Shown: positions 17,101 to 23,100 of the stretch, in pieces
Position numbering within the stretch: the first letter of the stretch is position 1
Layout: every line of letters begins with the position of its first letter
Source of the DNA: Pseudomonas mosselii
Lineage (GTDB): Bacteria; Pseudomonadota; Gammaproteobacteria; Pseudomonadales; Pseudomonadaceae
Direction: 5' to 3'
DNA: 64,000 nucleotides
Assembly (NCBI RefSeq): GCF_005796105.1
Contig: NZ_VAUO01000001.1
Location: 744,001-808,000 of the forward strand
Notes under the pieces: model-generated
Database searches by the model: none
The model's input: only the letters and a program-made list of their open reading frames with translations
Told to the model about the DNA's origin: nothing
Position numbers and translations under genes: made by a program

Positions 17101-19928
17101 CCAAGGTACTCAAGGCCGCCATCGGTGGCCCAACGTGCCAGGTCGCCGGTCTTGTAAAGCCGACCTGTCGGGTTGAACGGGTCGGCGATAAAACGTTCGG
17201 CGCTGAGTTCGGGGCGGTTGAGGTAGCCGCGGGCAACCCCGGCCCCGCCCACGTACAGCTCTCCGGTCACCCCGGCCGGCAGCGGCTGGCGGTGGCTGTC
17301 GAGCACGTACAATTGCAGGTCCGGGATGCGCTCGCCGATCGGGCTGACGCCCACCAACTGCGCGTCGGCAGCCTGCAGCGGACGGTAGGTGACGTGCACC
17401 GTCGTTTCGGTGATGCCGTACATGTTCACCAGCCGCGTGCCGGCGTTGCCAATGCGCGCGTACCACGGTTTGAGCGAGCCTGGTTCCAGTGCCTCGCCAC
17501 CGAAGATCACCTGGCGCAACGAATGCTGCAAGGGGCTGCGGCCTTGAGCCGCGACCAGTTGACGGAACGCACTGGGCGTCTGGTTGAGCACGCTCACACC
17601 GCTCTGGCAGAGCAGCGCGTAGCAAGCATCCGGGTCGCGACTGATCGACTGGGGGATAATCAGCAACTGGCCGCCGTAGGCCAGCGCGCCCCAGATTTCC
17701 CACACCGAGAAGTCGAAGGCGAACGAATGGAAAAGCGCCCAGACGTCCTGGCGGTTGAAGCCGTACCAAGCGTCAGTGGCGCCGAACAGGCGACTGGCGT
17801 TGCCATGCTCGACCATCACCCCCTTGGGTAGCCCGGTCGAGCCGGAGGTGTAGATCACATAGGCCAAATGTGAAGGCAGCAGCTCCGGGCGCAGCGGGTC
17901 ATGTTCAGGTTGTTCGGCCAGGCACGGATCGTCCAGATCCAGCAACGGCGCTGTGGGGGTGCCGAGCGTTGCCACGCTGTCAGCCTGGCAGAGCACCACC
18001 GAGGGCGTACTGTCTGCCAGGGTGAAGGCAATCCGCTGGGCCGGCGCGCCGGGGTCGATGGGCACGTAGCCAGCGCCGGCCTTGAGCACCCCGAGCATGG
18101 CGATGATCATCGCCGGGCCACGCTCGACGCAAATCGCCACCCGAGCCTCTGGCCCTATGCCCAGGCCGATCAGGCGATGGGCCAGTTGGTTGGCGCGGCG
18201 GTTGAGCTCGCCGTAGCTGATGCTCTGTTGCTCGAAGATCAGCGCGGTGGCCTGCGGGCGAGCCTTGGCGTGCGCCTCGAAACGCTGGTGCAGCAGCGGC
18301 GTGGTGGCAAATGATTGCAACGGCTGGTTGCTGGCACGCAGCAGGTGCTCACGCTCGTCGGGGGGTAGGATGTCCAGCGCCTGCACCGAGGTGTGCGGGG
18401 CGTGCTCAAGCGCCTGGGCCAATTGCCCAAGGGTCTGCACCAGGTAGCGGGCGATGCGCTGCGCGCCAATCTGGCTGGCCACCAACGCGGTGATGCGAAA
18501 CGCCTCGCCCAGGTCGTCGATGTTGAGCGTGAGTGGGTAGTTGGTGCGCTCCTCGGCACCCAGCACGTGGATACCCGGCGCCACCTCGATCACCGCGTCC
18601 GCGTCCCCCGCCGCGCTGTGGCGATAGTTGAGCACGCAATTGAACAGCGCTGTGGGAGCGGCGACACCGCTGCAACGCTGGGCCTCGGCCAGCGAAGCCT
18701 GCTCGTGGCCGAGCAGGCCGCTCAGGCGCTGATGAGTGGCGTGCAGCCCTTCGCTGACGCTCAGAGCGCCCACATCGACCCGCAGCGGCAAGGTGTTGAT
18801 GAACATACCCAACGCCTGTTCGCCGCCGGCACCGGCCTCCATGCGCCCCAGCAGTACGCTGCCGAACACCACGGCCTCGCGCCCGGAAACATGCCCCAAC
18901 ACCCGCGCCATGGCCAAGTGCATCAGGCTCGCCGGGCTGACGCCGAGCTGCCGGGCCAGGCCGCGCAGGCGCAGGCTGAGGGTAGGCTCCAGGGTAAGCC
19001 GGGCCTCTTCTACGGGCAGCCCTTCGCTTTCGGCCAGGCCAAAGGCCAGGGTGGGCTCGTCGATATCGCCCAGCATCTGGCCGAAGAAAGCCTGCTGCGC
19101 CCCCGCATCACGGGCGTTGCGTGCTTCGGCCAGCAGATCGCGAAACGGCACGGCGGGCCCTACTTGCTCGGCGTTACCAGTCAGATGGGCGTGCAACTCG
19201 CGACGCACGATATCCAGCGCGGCGTGATCCATGACCGTATGATGGAACAGCAGCAAGCCGACCACTTCCTCGGCGTGACCCGACGCATGGACCAGGCGCA
19301 GCAATGGCGCCTGGGCAAGATCGAGGCGAAAATGCCGACTGTCGAAACGCGCGCGCAATTGCGCCAGGGCGTCGCCCGGCCCATCCAGTTTTGCCGCCTC
19401 GCACAGCAGTGGAGCCTCGCGCCAGACCACCTGCAGCGGCTCGTCCAAACGCTCCCAAAGGATTGCACTGCGCAGAATGTCGTGACGCTGGATCACCCAC
19501 TGCAAGGCTTCGCAGAACGCCGCCAGGTGCGCGGCGCTGGCAAAGCGCAACTGGGCCTGCAACAGGTAGGGGTCGCCGGCAGTGGCACTCAGGTGATGGT
19601 AGAGCATGCCCTCCTGCAGCGGCGCCAGCGGGTAGATATCCTGCACGTTGGCCGCCCCGCCCGGGACCGTGGCGACGATCCGGTCGATAGCGGCCTGGTC
19701 CAATTGCACCAACGGCAGCATGTCGGGGGTGATGCGCAGCGCCGGGCTGACCCAGTCATCGCCCTGCCCGGCCAGCATCGCCAGCAGCGCCGGCTTGTGG
19801 TCGGCAAGGGCCTGCCACAGGTCGTCGTCCAGGGCATCGTCGGCGCCAAGCACCACCAGGTCGTCACAGTCACGTTGCAGTCGGATCGCGCGGGTGCACA
19901 GCACCGACATCAGTTCGCTCAGGGGCAT
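2163..19928 (-). CDS. Lipopeptide NRPS, five modules with tandem thioesterases (modules 3-7)
   Basis: With the ATG at 19926-19928 the protein has 5,921 residues. Order: a TubC-like docking segment (about 1-52), then five condensation-adenylation-carrier modules, then two thioesterases. Each condensation domain keeps HHxxxDH (near residues 229, 1293, 2369, 3409, 4469). Adenylation cores YTSGS(T/S)G lie near 691, 1749, 2828, 3869 and 4923, and carrier GGHSL serines near 1085, 2138, 3196, 4251 and 5309. The thioesterases show GWSFGG (near 5438) and GHSFGG (near 5724). Pocket residues read Thr, Val, Leu, Ser and an unassigned last code. The condensation domains look like the dual epimerisation/condensation type. 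The open frame continues upstream to 20105, but those 59 residues translate a REP element and carry no domain, while an AGGA lies about 10 bases before 19928. Tandem terminal thioesterases are typical of Pseudomonas cyclic lipopeptides; macrolactone closure through the Thr hydroxyl is inferred. Confidence 0.95.
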   Translation of the reverse strand: MPLSELMSVLCTRAIRLQRDCDDLVVLGADDALDDDLWQALADHKPALLAMLAGQGDDWVSPALRITPDMLPLVQLDQAAIDRIVATVPGGAANVQDIYPLAPLQEGMLYHHLSATAGDPYLLQAQLRFASAAHLAAFCEALQWVIQRHDILRSAILWERLDEPLQVVWREAPLLCEAAKLDGPGDALAQLRARFDSRHFRLDLAQAPLLRLVHASGHAEEVVGLLLFHHTVMDHAALDIVRRELHAHLTGNAEQVGPAVPFRDLLAEARNARDAGAQQAFFGQMLGDIDEPTLAFGLAESEGLPVEEARLTLEPTLSLRLRGLARQLGVSPASLMHLAMARVLGHVSGREAVVFGSVLLGRMEAGAGGEQALGMFINTLPLRVDVGALSVSEGLHATHQRLSGLLGHEQASLAEAQRCSGVAAPTALFNCVLNYRHSAAGDADAVIEVAPGIHVLGAEERTNYPLTLNIDDLGEAFRITALVASQIGAQRIARYLVQTLGQLAQALEHAPHTSVQALDILPPDEREHLLRASNQPLQSFATTPLLHQRFEAHAKARPQATALIFEQQSISYGELNRRANQLAHRLIGLGIGPEARVAICVERGPAMIIAMLGVLKAGAGYVPIDPGAPAQRIAFTLADSTPSVVLCQADSVATLGTPTAPLLDLDDPCLAEQPEHDPLRPELLPSHLAYVIYTSGSTGLPKGVMVEHGNASRLFGATDAWYGFNRQDVWALFHSFAFDFSVWEIWGALAYGGQLLIIPQSISRDPDACYALLCQSGVSVLNQTPSAFRQLVAAQGRSPLQHSLRQVIFGGEALEPGSLKPWYARIGNAGTRLVNMYGITETTVHVTYRPLQAADAQLVGVSPIGERIPDLQLYVLDSHRQPLPAGVTGELYVGGAGVARGYLNRPELSAERFIADPFNPTGRLYKTGDLARWATDGGLEYLGRNDEQVKIRGFRIELGEIEARLAACAGVREAVVLARRDSADEVRLVAWWLAEEGVAPTVAELRQALLQDLSDYMVPTAFVRLDSFPLTGNGKLDRKALPEPDSSAFARHAFEAPQGQTEQLIAQIWQQLLGIAKVGRHDNFFELGGHSLLAVKLVERMRQHDLAADVRVLFGQPTLAALAAAVTTGQAAPVPANRVPAGCTRIEPDMLPLANLGQADIDQLVAGIPGGCANVQDIYGLAPLQQGILYHHLASDGADPYVLRARFAFAGENELQGFIAALDTVIAEHDILRTSIHWQGLEEAVQVVHRQARLPVVASADLHRLDLNRAPLMKLVRHRDGERLEATLLLHHILLDHTATELLVNQVGAVLQGRRLALDSVPYRNYVARSRLDADPAGDQALFCEMLADIDAPTEVFGLRDVQGDGVQVLDHTHALAPALAVRLRVQARQLGVSIASLVHQAWGQVLAQLSGRQEVVFGTVLLGRLQGGAGADRALGMFINTLPLRVSVDAMGVAEGVRRTHQRLARLLGHEQASLAQALRCSGVPSDQALFTSLLNFRHASPKVAGDGLGWAGIELLASRERSNYPLVVNVDDQGEGLSLTVQAVPQVDGGQVCTLLACALEQLAQALEQAPQSPLYGLSSLPAGERERVLHRFNDTCRDYPREQPLHALFQARAAACGDSVAVIHGQRQWHYTELAEHANRLAHHLLAVGLLPGERVALLLPRSFDLVAAQLAVSSCGATYVPLDGNAPVERQAFLLEDCGARVLLTHSDQPRPGHTQRVELDTLDLAAYPADAPVLAVAADSAAYIMYTSGSTGTPKGVQVPHRAVARLVINNGFAEFNGDDRVAFASNPAFDASTLEVWAPLLNGGAVVVIDQHQVLAPDSLGQALLEGRVTVLWLTAGLFHQYADALLPVFATLRYLMVGGDVLDPAVIARVLQGGAPQHLLNGYGPTEATTFSTTHEIRSVGAGAIPIGVPIGNSRCYVLDARRQPLPVGAVGELYIGGDGVALGYLGQPELTAERFIDDPFSSEPGSRLYRSGDLAAWQADGTLRYLGRSDQQVKLRGFRIELGEIETRLAACAGVRDAVVLVREDVPGDKRLVAYFQAEDQAPAIASLHEQLLGQLPDYMLPAAYVEVAQWPLTANGKLDRRALPAPGQGDVLSRAFAAPEGPLETRLAAIWADLLKVERVGRLDNFFELGGHSLLAVSLIERMRKAGLGADVRVLFAQPTLAALAAAVGSGSEVQVPANRVPTGADGITPDMLSLVQLDQASIERIVATVPGGAANVQEIYPLAPLQEGILYHHLSAAQGDPYLLQSRLAFDSLARLQAWAAALQQVIARHDILRTSLVWEGLAEPVQVVWRHAELAVDEIALDGTSPLPLIDQLQVRFDARQQRIDLGQAPLLRLVYAHDPANRQVVAILLFHHLALDHTAMDVVGSEMLALLRGEPRALGTPVPYRNYVAQARLGNDRQRHEAYFRALLGDVEEPTLPFGLHDVQGEGHAIEEAHQALDGALALRLREQARQLGVSAASLAHLAWARVVGVLANRSDVVFGTVLMGRLQGGEGADRALGVFINTLPLRVDTRAPVEQAVRATHAGLSALLGHEHAALAEAVRCSGLPAGQPLFSALLNYRHSNAEARRDGEGIWEGVRLLGGEERSNYPLTLSVDDLGDDFALSVLAQAGIGAGRVAGWMANALEQLVQALEYGGQLPVEQLPLLAAEERAQLLEGFNQHVRDYPTGHTVHALVEAQAARTASARAVVQGDDVLSYGELNCAANRLAHHLIGLGVTPGARVALCLPRSPRRLVALLAVLKAGAAYVPVDPAYPAERIAYLLHDSAPALVLAESHGPSLGEEVPRLDLDLGDWHSAAEHNPQVPGLTDHDLAYVVYTSGSTGQPKGVMVEHRTLANLVHWHCEAFDLGAGSQTASVAGFGFDAMAWEVWPALCAGAALHLPPVAVAGDDVQTLLEWWQATPLEVAFLPTPLAEQVLRKGQGHPTLRTLLTGGDRLRPFDRAPGFAVVNNYGPTETTVVATSGEVTPGSVVHIGKPLPNTRAYVLDDQRQPVPVGVVGELYIGGAGVARGYLGRADLTAERFVDDPFQGGRMYRSGDLVRWNADGTLDYLGRNDDQVKIRGMRVELGEVEAALVAQPGIAEAAVLVRGERLLAWLRADGEVDLDELRQALAARLPAHMLPLALIPLDALPLTAHGKLDRRALPDPDPASLAGPVFEAPQGARETAIAQVWAEVLGVERVGRHDNFFSLGGHSLLAVSLVEQLRSQGIECDVRQLFSQPSVAALAAAQGPARQVQVPANGIPAGCRQIVPGMLSLVALTPAQIARIVESVPGGAANVQDIYPLAPLQEGILYHHLGARGHDPYVLQSHLAFDSEERLQAFADALRTVIARHDILRTAVLWEGLPHAVQVVWREAPLLVREQREAAAQWLDLAQAPLIRLYFRRTPGSPRLLATLQFHHVVLDHTALEVVRAEMLACLHGGGEPAQPPVPYRNYVAQALLGVSEAEHEAFFRGQLADIDEPTLPYGLNPQAGNVGTIDEARLRLPEALQRQLRSQARQLGVSTASLLHLAWGRLLAATSGKACVVFGSVLLGRMGGGDGASHGLGMFINTLPLRLDLEGFDVRQAVRNTHERLSALLAHEHASLALAQRCSAVAAPQPLFSAMLNYRHGEAEGAVQRQAWQGIETLASEERTHFLFSLNVDDFGDALRLTAQVPAEVGAARVCQQMQAVLEGLVQALERQPDLAVQRLNVLPVQERERLLLGFNASAANYDLEQTVHGLIEAQVRRSPDALAVRGEDGELSFAQLNAQANRLAHHLIALGVKPDDRVAICVERGVAMVVGLLAILKAGGAYVPVDPDYPAERISHMLTDSAPVAVLVHAATRHVPQGLPVVDLDHASWTQQPDSNPVVQGLTPNHLAYVIYTSGSTGLPKGVMNEHRGVVNRLLWTQQQYALGADDVVLQKTPFSFDVSVWEFFWPLQTGACLVMASPGGHKDPAYLREVIVREQVTTMHFVPSMLDAFLAHGDAEAAALKRVLCSGEALPGSLVRRFKAQLAAVELHNLYGPTEAAVDVSAWHCTEAPDNTPIGKPVANTQLYVLDTHGQPVPQGVAGELYIGGVQVARGYLNRAELSAERFLDDPFTPGGRLYRTGDLARHLPDGNLEYLGRNDDQVKLRGLRIELGEIQACLTAIDGIQEAAVLAPEVQGERRLVAYYTGRAQAVEALRGELLRHLPEFMVPALYVHLAALPLSPNGKLERKALPLPGAEALASRPFEAPQGATEQLLAEVWAELLGLERVGRHDNFFELGGHSLLALTLLARLRSRGLQVDIQVLFAEPSLSALAATVAAGVVTEAPANRIAHDCQRITPELLPLVALEQPAIDSVVAAVAGGDANVQDIYPLGPLQAGILYHHLANPEQADPYLQQVHFAFSDANHLQAFATALQAVIARHDSLRSSLHWDGLPTPVQAVWRKASLPVRAVTTLDDPAHDHMDLTQAPLLRLLHCREAQGPRIQARLQFHHAVLDHVALKVLVHELHAQLLGEAQQLPAPVPYRNYIAQTLRSAEGEAGEAFFARQLGDIDEPTLPYGTQRPHGSDAPRQAYRVLAPGLSEQLREQARLAGVSPASLVHLAWALVLGQLSGRDSVVFGSVLLGRLAGGEGSERALGVFINSLPLRLDLAGVNVAEGVRATHQRLSELLRHEHVQLAQAQRCSGLPAGVPLFSALLNYRHGSATSGEQARAWHGIELLRAEERSNYPLALSVDDDGAGFALTAQSAEGIDAGRVCAYLEQALTVLAQCLAEAPDTPLSRLSILPADERATLLDGFNATDRDYPRDLPVHRLFEQRVASHPLAVAAVQGSDRLLYGELNERSNRLAHYLIGQGVAPGDAVAILLPRSLELLVAQLAVAKCAAVYVPLDCNAPAERQAYMLSDCQAVALLCRAADRLESPTRRIALDRLALHDMPGHNPNLAQGGESVAYVMYTSGSSGAPKGVQTPHRGIARLVLNSGYADFNAEDRMAFAANPAFDASTVEVWGALLNGGQLWVIDQATLLDPVRLAPLLRELSVMFLTTALFNQYVQLIPEALAGLRVLMCGGERAEPEAFRRLLAVAPHVRLVHCYGPTETTGYATTSEVRAVPAGSDSVPIGRPIGNTRVYVLDGQGRPVPVGVVGELHIGGDGVALGYLNRAQLTAERFVEDRFSARPGARLYRTGDLGYWREDGQLECLGRNDDQVKIRGFRIELGEIEQHIARCPGIGEAVVQALRLDQGPLRLLAWYSRRDPALSPEHLRTWLQARVPEYMVPVALVAMDSLPLNNNGKVDRKALPVPALGVIGQDHHEAPATALEQRLAQVWGEVLEVAQVGRHDSFFELGGHSLSAIRLVNRLQQEGLASSLAELFQYPTVAGQAKLMQQGMVPQPEGLVSVRSEGDEPPLFLLHEFSGLELYFPVLGQQLPPGFPIYGVPGIALGQAQPQTLECLASRAIERIRAVQPQGPYRLAGWSFGGVLAYEIAAQLRGADQAVSFLGLIDTFLPRLTDQGKPRWQGPWLLERHLLLHCTQYWQSQGAAGLVQLAKLKVLEQQAPAFDELLAACRDEQLLYAGLAEAEDVALRHFLERELAHGHALAHYRIEPLDVPVQLFCAQQRSGVSPAQGWVDTLGTALVHSIEVPGDHRSMMQPPHVQALGQALGEALALACAPASVAHQPLVAIQSGQAGQAPLFCVPGAGDSVTRFVGLADALGPERPLYGLQPRGLEGAGVPHREVEVAARCHVQALQALYPQGPVHLLGHSFGGWVAHAMACQLQAQGREVASLTLVDSEAPTCGSVCGRPYTTTAALQRLVESLQLGSGKALGIDAEAFARADDDQQLRLLHAAMQQAGLLPARAGVQALAGTLRTFSAALRTVYRPQAIYQGPARLVLVANACVDAAGNQREQAAMRSGWQQLLPQLEVWQGPGDHYSVLKAPQVYSVAAWWQDGQARSEQVVPR
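3870..7055 (-). other. NRPS module 7 (terminal): unassigned residue
   Basis: Approximate borders. Dual-type condensation domain, adenylation domain, carrier with [13 protein letters not shown], then the thioesterases. Pocket residues read D-A-V-F-M-G-C-G-Y plus the invariant Lys. The surrounding sequence is closest to the Val module of the same protein (shared FDAST(L/V)EVW and LLNGG blocks), so a branched aliphatic substrate is possible, but I do not recognise this code. Confidence 0.6.
7060..10230 (-). other. NRPS module 6: serine-activating
   Basis: Approximate borders. Pocket residues read D-V-W-H-L-S-L-V-D (FDVSVWE, then H before FVPSML, LCSGEAL, NLYGPTE, VD), the classic serine code with one conservative change. 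The preceding condensation domain has HHVVLDH and a degenerate N-terminal signature (HHLGARGHD). Confidence 0.78.
10235..13400 (-). other. NRPS module 5: leucine-activating
   Basis: Approximate borders. Pocket residues read D-A-W-F-L-G-N-V-V, the standard Leu code in Pseudomonas lipopeptide synthetases. The condensation domain carries HHLSAAQGD, matching the HH(I/L)xxxxGD signature of dual epimerisation/condensation domains, so it should epimerise the Val loaded by module 4. Confidence 0.8.
13405..16555 (-). other. NRPS module 4: valine (or isoleucine) activating
   Basis: Approximate borders. Pocket residues read D-A-L-W-M-G-G-T-F, a code of the Val/Ile type. The condensation domain has HHILLDH and a near-match dual signature (HHLASDGAD), so it probably epimerises Thr3. 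Confidence 0.72.
16560..19770 (-). other. NRPS module 3: threonine-activating
   Basis: Approximate borders. Pocket residues read D-F-W-N-I-G-M-V-H, the exact Thr code. The condensation domain has HHTVMDH and the full dual signature HHLSATAGD, so it should epimerise residue 2. In the viscosin family the Thr3 hydroxyl is the lactone-forming nucleophile; the same role is inferred here and would give a five-residue ring. Confidence 0.82.
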
Positions 19929-20079
19929 GAGGTAAGCATCCTGCTTTGCCAAGTCAATAAAAGTCGGGGGTGAAACTAAAGGATCGGGGCCGCCGGGGCT
20001 GACATGGGAAGCCGGGACAAACCCAGGCAGGTAACCCGCCGCGAACCAAGCGACGCGGTGCATGGCACCGGCGTCGCAG

Positions 20080-20107
20080 GTGTTCGCGGGTAGACCCGCT
20101 CCCACAG
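20080..20107. repeat. REP element between the two NRPS genes
   Basis: TTCGCGGGTAGACCCGCTCC has the usual Pseudomonas putida REP core: GCGGGT (20086-20091) and ACCCGC (20094-20099) around a 2-base loop, with a flanking CCCACAG tail. It lies in the 209-base gap between NRPS1 and NRPS2. In-frame translation through it creates the false N-terminal extension of NRPS2. Confidence 0.8.
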
Positions 20108-20137
20108 CAGTTGCGCAAGCTGTTCGGCTTGGTTAGG

Positions 20138-23100
20138 TCAGAGCCGACGCCGCGCCGCCAAGCCTGGGATGGTCGTGCGCGGCACCTCCACGCGGGCCGC
20201 CTGCGATTGGGTGCTGGCGGCAAGGCCGGCCAGGGTCGGTTGGCTGAACAAGCTACGGGCATCGGCATGCAGGCCGGCCTGGCGCATACGCGCCACCAGG
20301 CTTACAGCCAGCAGCGAATGCCCGCCAAGTTCGAAGAAGTTGTCGTCGCGCCCGACCTGCTCGATGCGCAGCACCTCGCTCCAGATCTGCGCCAAAGCGG
20401 CTTCCAGTTCACCTTGCGGCGCCTGGTACTGACGACTGATCACCGCGTCTGGGCCTGGCGCGGGCAGGGCCTGGCGGTCGACCTTGCCGTTGGGGCTAAG
20501 CGGCCAGGTGTCCAAAGCCACGAAGGCCGAGGGCACCAGATGTTCGGGCAGGCGCGCCAACATGTGGCAGCGCAGCGCCTCAAGCCCTGGCGCGCTGTAG
20601 CCCGGGCGGCAGGTGAACCATGCCACCAAGCGCTCCTCGTGCATTGACACCAGCGCCTGCTCAAGCCCGGGGTAGCTCGCTAATTGCACCTCGATTTCAC
20701 CAGGCTCGACGCGCAGGCCGCGCAACTTGAGCTGGAAATCATTACGGCCAAGGAACTCCAACTCGCCGTCGGCGCGGTAGCGTGCCAGGTCGCCGGTGCG
20801 GTACAGCCGCTCGCCGGCCACGAATGGGCTGGCGATAAAGCGCTCGGCTTGCAGAGCGGGCAGGCCAAGATAGCCGCGCGCCACGCCAACCCCGCCGATA
20901 TGCAGCTGGCCCACCGCACCGAAGGGTACCGGCCGGTCATGGGTATCGAGCAGGTACAGGCGGGTGTTGCAGATGGGCCGCCCGATTGGCGGCGCGCCAA
21001 GGGGCAGCGCCTGCTCGGGTTCCAGGGTCCAGGCGGTGCTATCCACGGTGGCCTCGGTCGGGCCATAGACATTGTGCAGGCGTACCCACGGCAGGCGTGT
21101 ACGTACCGCCGCTGCCATGGCCAGGGTCAACTCGCCGCCGCCGCAAAAAATGTCACGTAGCCCGGTACAGCGTTCGACGCCCTCGACGTCGAGGAAGGGT
21201 TGCAGCATGGCCGGCACGAACTTGACGCAGGTCACGCCCTGGGTTTGGATCAGCTCGGCAAGGTAGGCAGGGTCACGATGGCCGTCAGGGCGTGCCAGCA
21301 CCAGGCGCAGGCCAGCACTGAGGGGCCAGAACAACTCCCAGACCGATCCATCGAAGCTGAACGGTGCCCGTTGCAGCAGCGCATCGCCTGGGCGCGGTGG
21401 GCACAGGCCAGTGCTCCAATGCATCAGGTTGCACAGGCCGCGGTGCTCGACCATCACCCCTTTTGGCGTGCCGGTAGAGCCTGAGGTGTAGATCACGTAG
21501 GCCAGATTGCCAGGGTGCAGGCCGGGCACCACCGGTGCGTGGGCAGGCTGCTGATGCCAGGTGTCCCGATCCAGATCCAGGGTGGGCACACCGCTGCCTG
21601 CCAACAGGCCTGCGCTAGCAGCATGCACCAGCAGCACCTGCGGCGTACTGTCGGCCAGCATGTAGCGCAGGCGTTCGTCGGGATAACTGGGGTCCAGCGG
21701 CACGTAGGCACCACCGGCCTTGAGTATGCCCAGCAGGCCGACCACCAGCGCCAGGCTGCGTTCGACGCAGATCGCCACTCGGCTATCGGGCTGCACACCC
21801 ATGGCCCGCAACTGGTGGGCTAAGCGATTGGACTGCTCATCGAGCTGGCGGTAGCTCAGACGCTGTTCGCCGGCCTGCACGGCCACCGCATCAGGGCAGC
21901 GCCGCACCTGCTGGGCGAATAGCGCAGGCCAGGTCTGGTGCACGGGGCTGCTGGCATCGTCAGTGGCGTTGAGGCCGACCAGCAACGGCTGCAACTCCTC
22001 CACCGGCACGCTACACAACTGTTCTAGCGGGCGTTGAGCGCCGTGGCCCAGCAAGCCTTCCAGCGTATGCAGCAAGTACGCCAGCAGACGCGCCACACCC
22101 AGGGTGCGCGGCGCACGTAAGTTCAGCTGGATGGCCTCGCGATGCTCATCCACAGCCAGCATCAGCGGTTGGCTGACCACCTCGCTGGCCTCAAGCAGCT
22201 CGACACCGGGCAAGCCAACCTGGCCAGGCGCGCTGCCCTGGCGGTAGTTGACCAGACTGTCGAACAGCGGCACGCCAGCCGGCAGCGCGCTGCAACGCTG
22301 TGCCAGCACCTGCGGCGCATCCTCATGCGCGAGCAACCCTGCCAGGCCTTGGTGAGTGCGGGTCAGGGCCTGCCCAAGGCTCAGGCCGGCCAGGCGCACT
22401 CGCAGCGGCAAGGTATTGATGAACATCCCCAGCGCTCGCTCAGCCCCCTCGCCCGCGGCCAGACGGCCCAGTAGCACAGTGCCGAACACGACCTCGTCGC
22501 TGCCCGACAGGCAGCCCAGCACCTGAGCCCAGGCTAGGTGGAAAAGACTGGCCAGGCTGACGTCGTGTTGGCGCGCCAGGGCCTGCAAGGCCTGGACCAA
22601 GGCAGGCGGCAGCGAATGCTCGAGCGATTGCAAGTCATCAGGATCGACAGGCAGGCTGTCCACCCCGAGCACCCGGGTAGGCGACTGGAAGTCGCCGAGC
22701 AGCTGAGTAAAGAAAGCCTCGTGCTGCTCTTCACGACCCGCTGCGCGGTGTGCCACAGCAAAGTTACGATAAGGCACCGATGCCGGAATTTCAGCGCCCT
22801 GCCCGGCCATGAACGCGCGCAGTTCAGCCATCAGCAAGCCAAGCGATACCGCGTCGTTGACCAGATGATGGAAACGCAGCAGGCCCAGCCAACGCCGCTG
22901 CTCGGTGTCTTCGGCAACGCCCAAGGCCATCAATGGCGCGTGGCGCAGGTCCAAGGGTTCACAGGTGGCACGCAAACGCGCCTCGGCATCGCGGCCTGCG
23001 GGCAACTTGCGCATCGGCAGCGCGGCGTGGCGCCATACCACCTGCTGCGGCTGCGCCAGCGCCTCCCAGGCAAGACTGGTGCGCAGGATGTCGTGGCGCG

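Noticed and set aside
19929..20105. N-terminal 59 residues of the longer NRPS2 frame
   Set aside because: The translation spans a REP element and has no domain similarity; a domain-consistent ATG with upstream AGGA exists at 19928.
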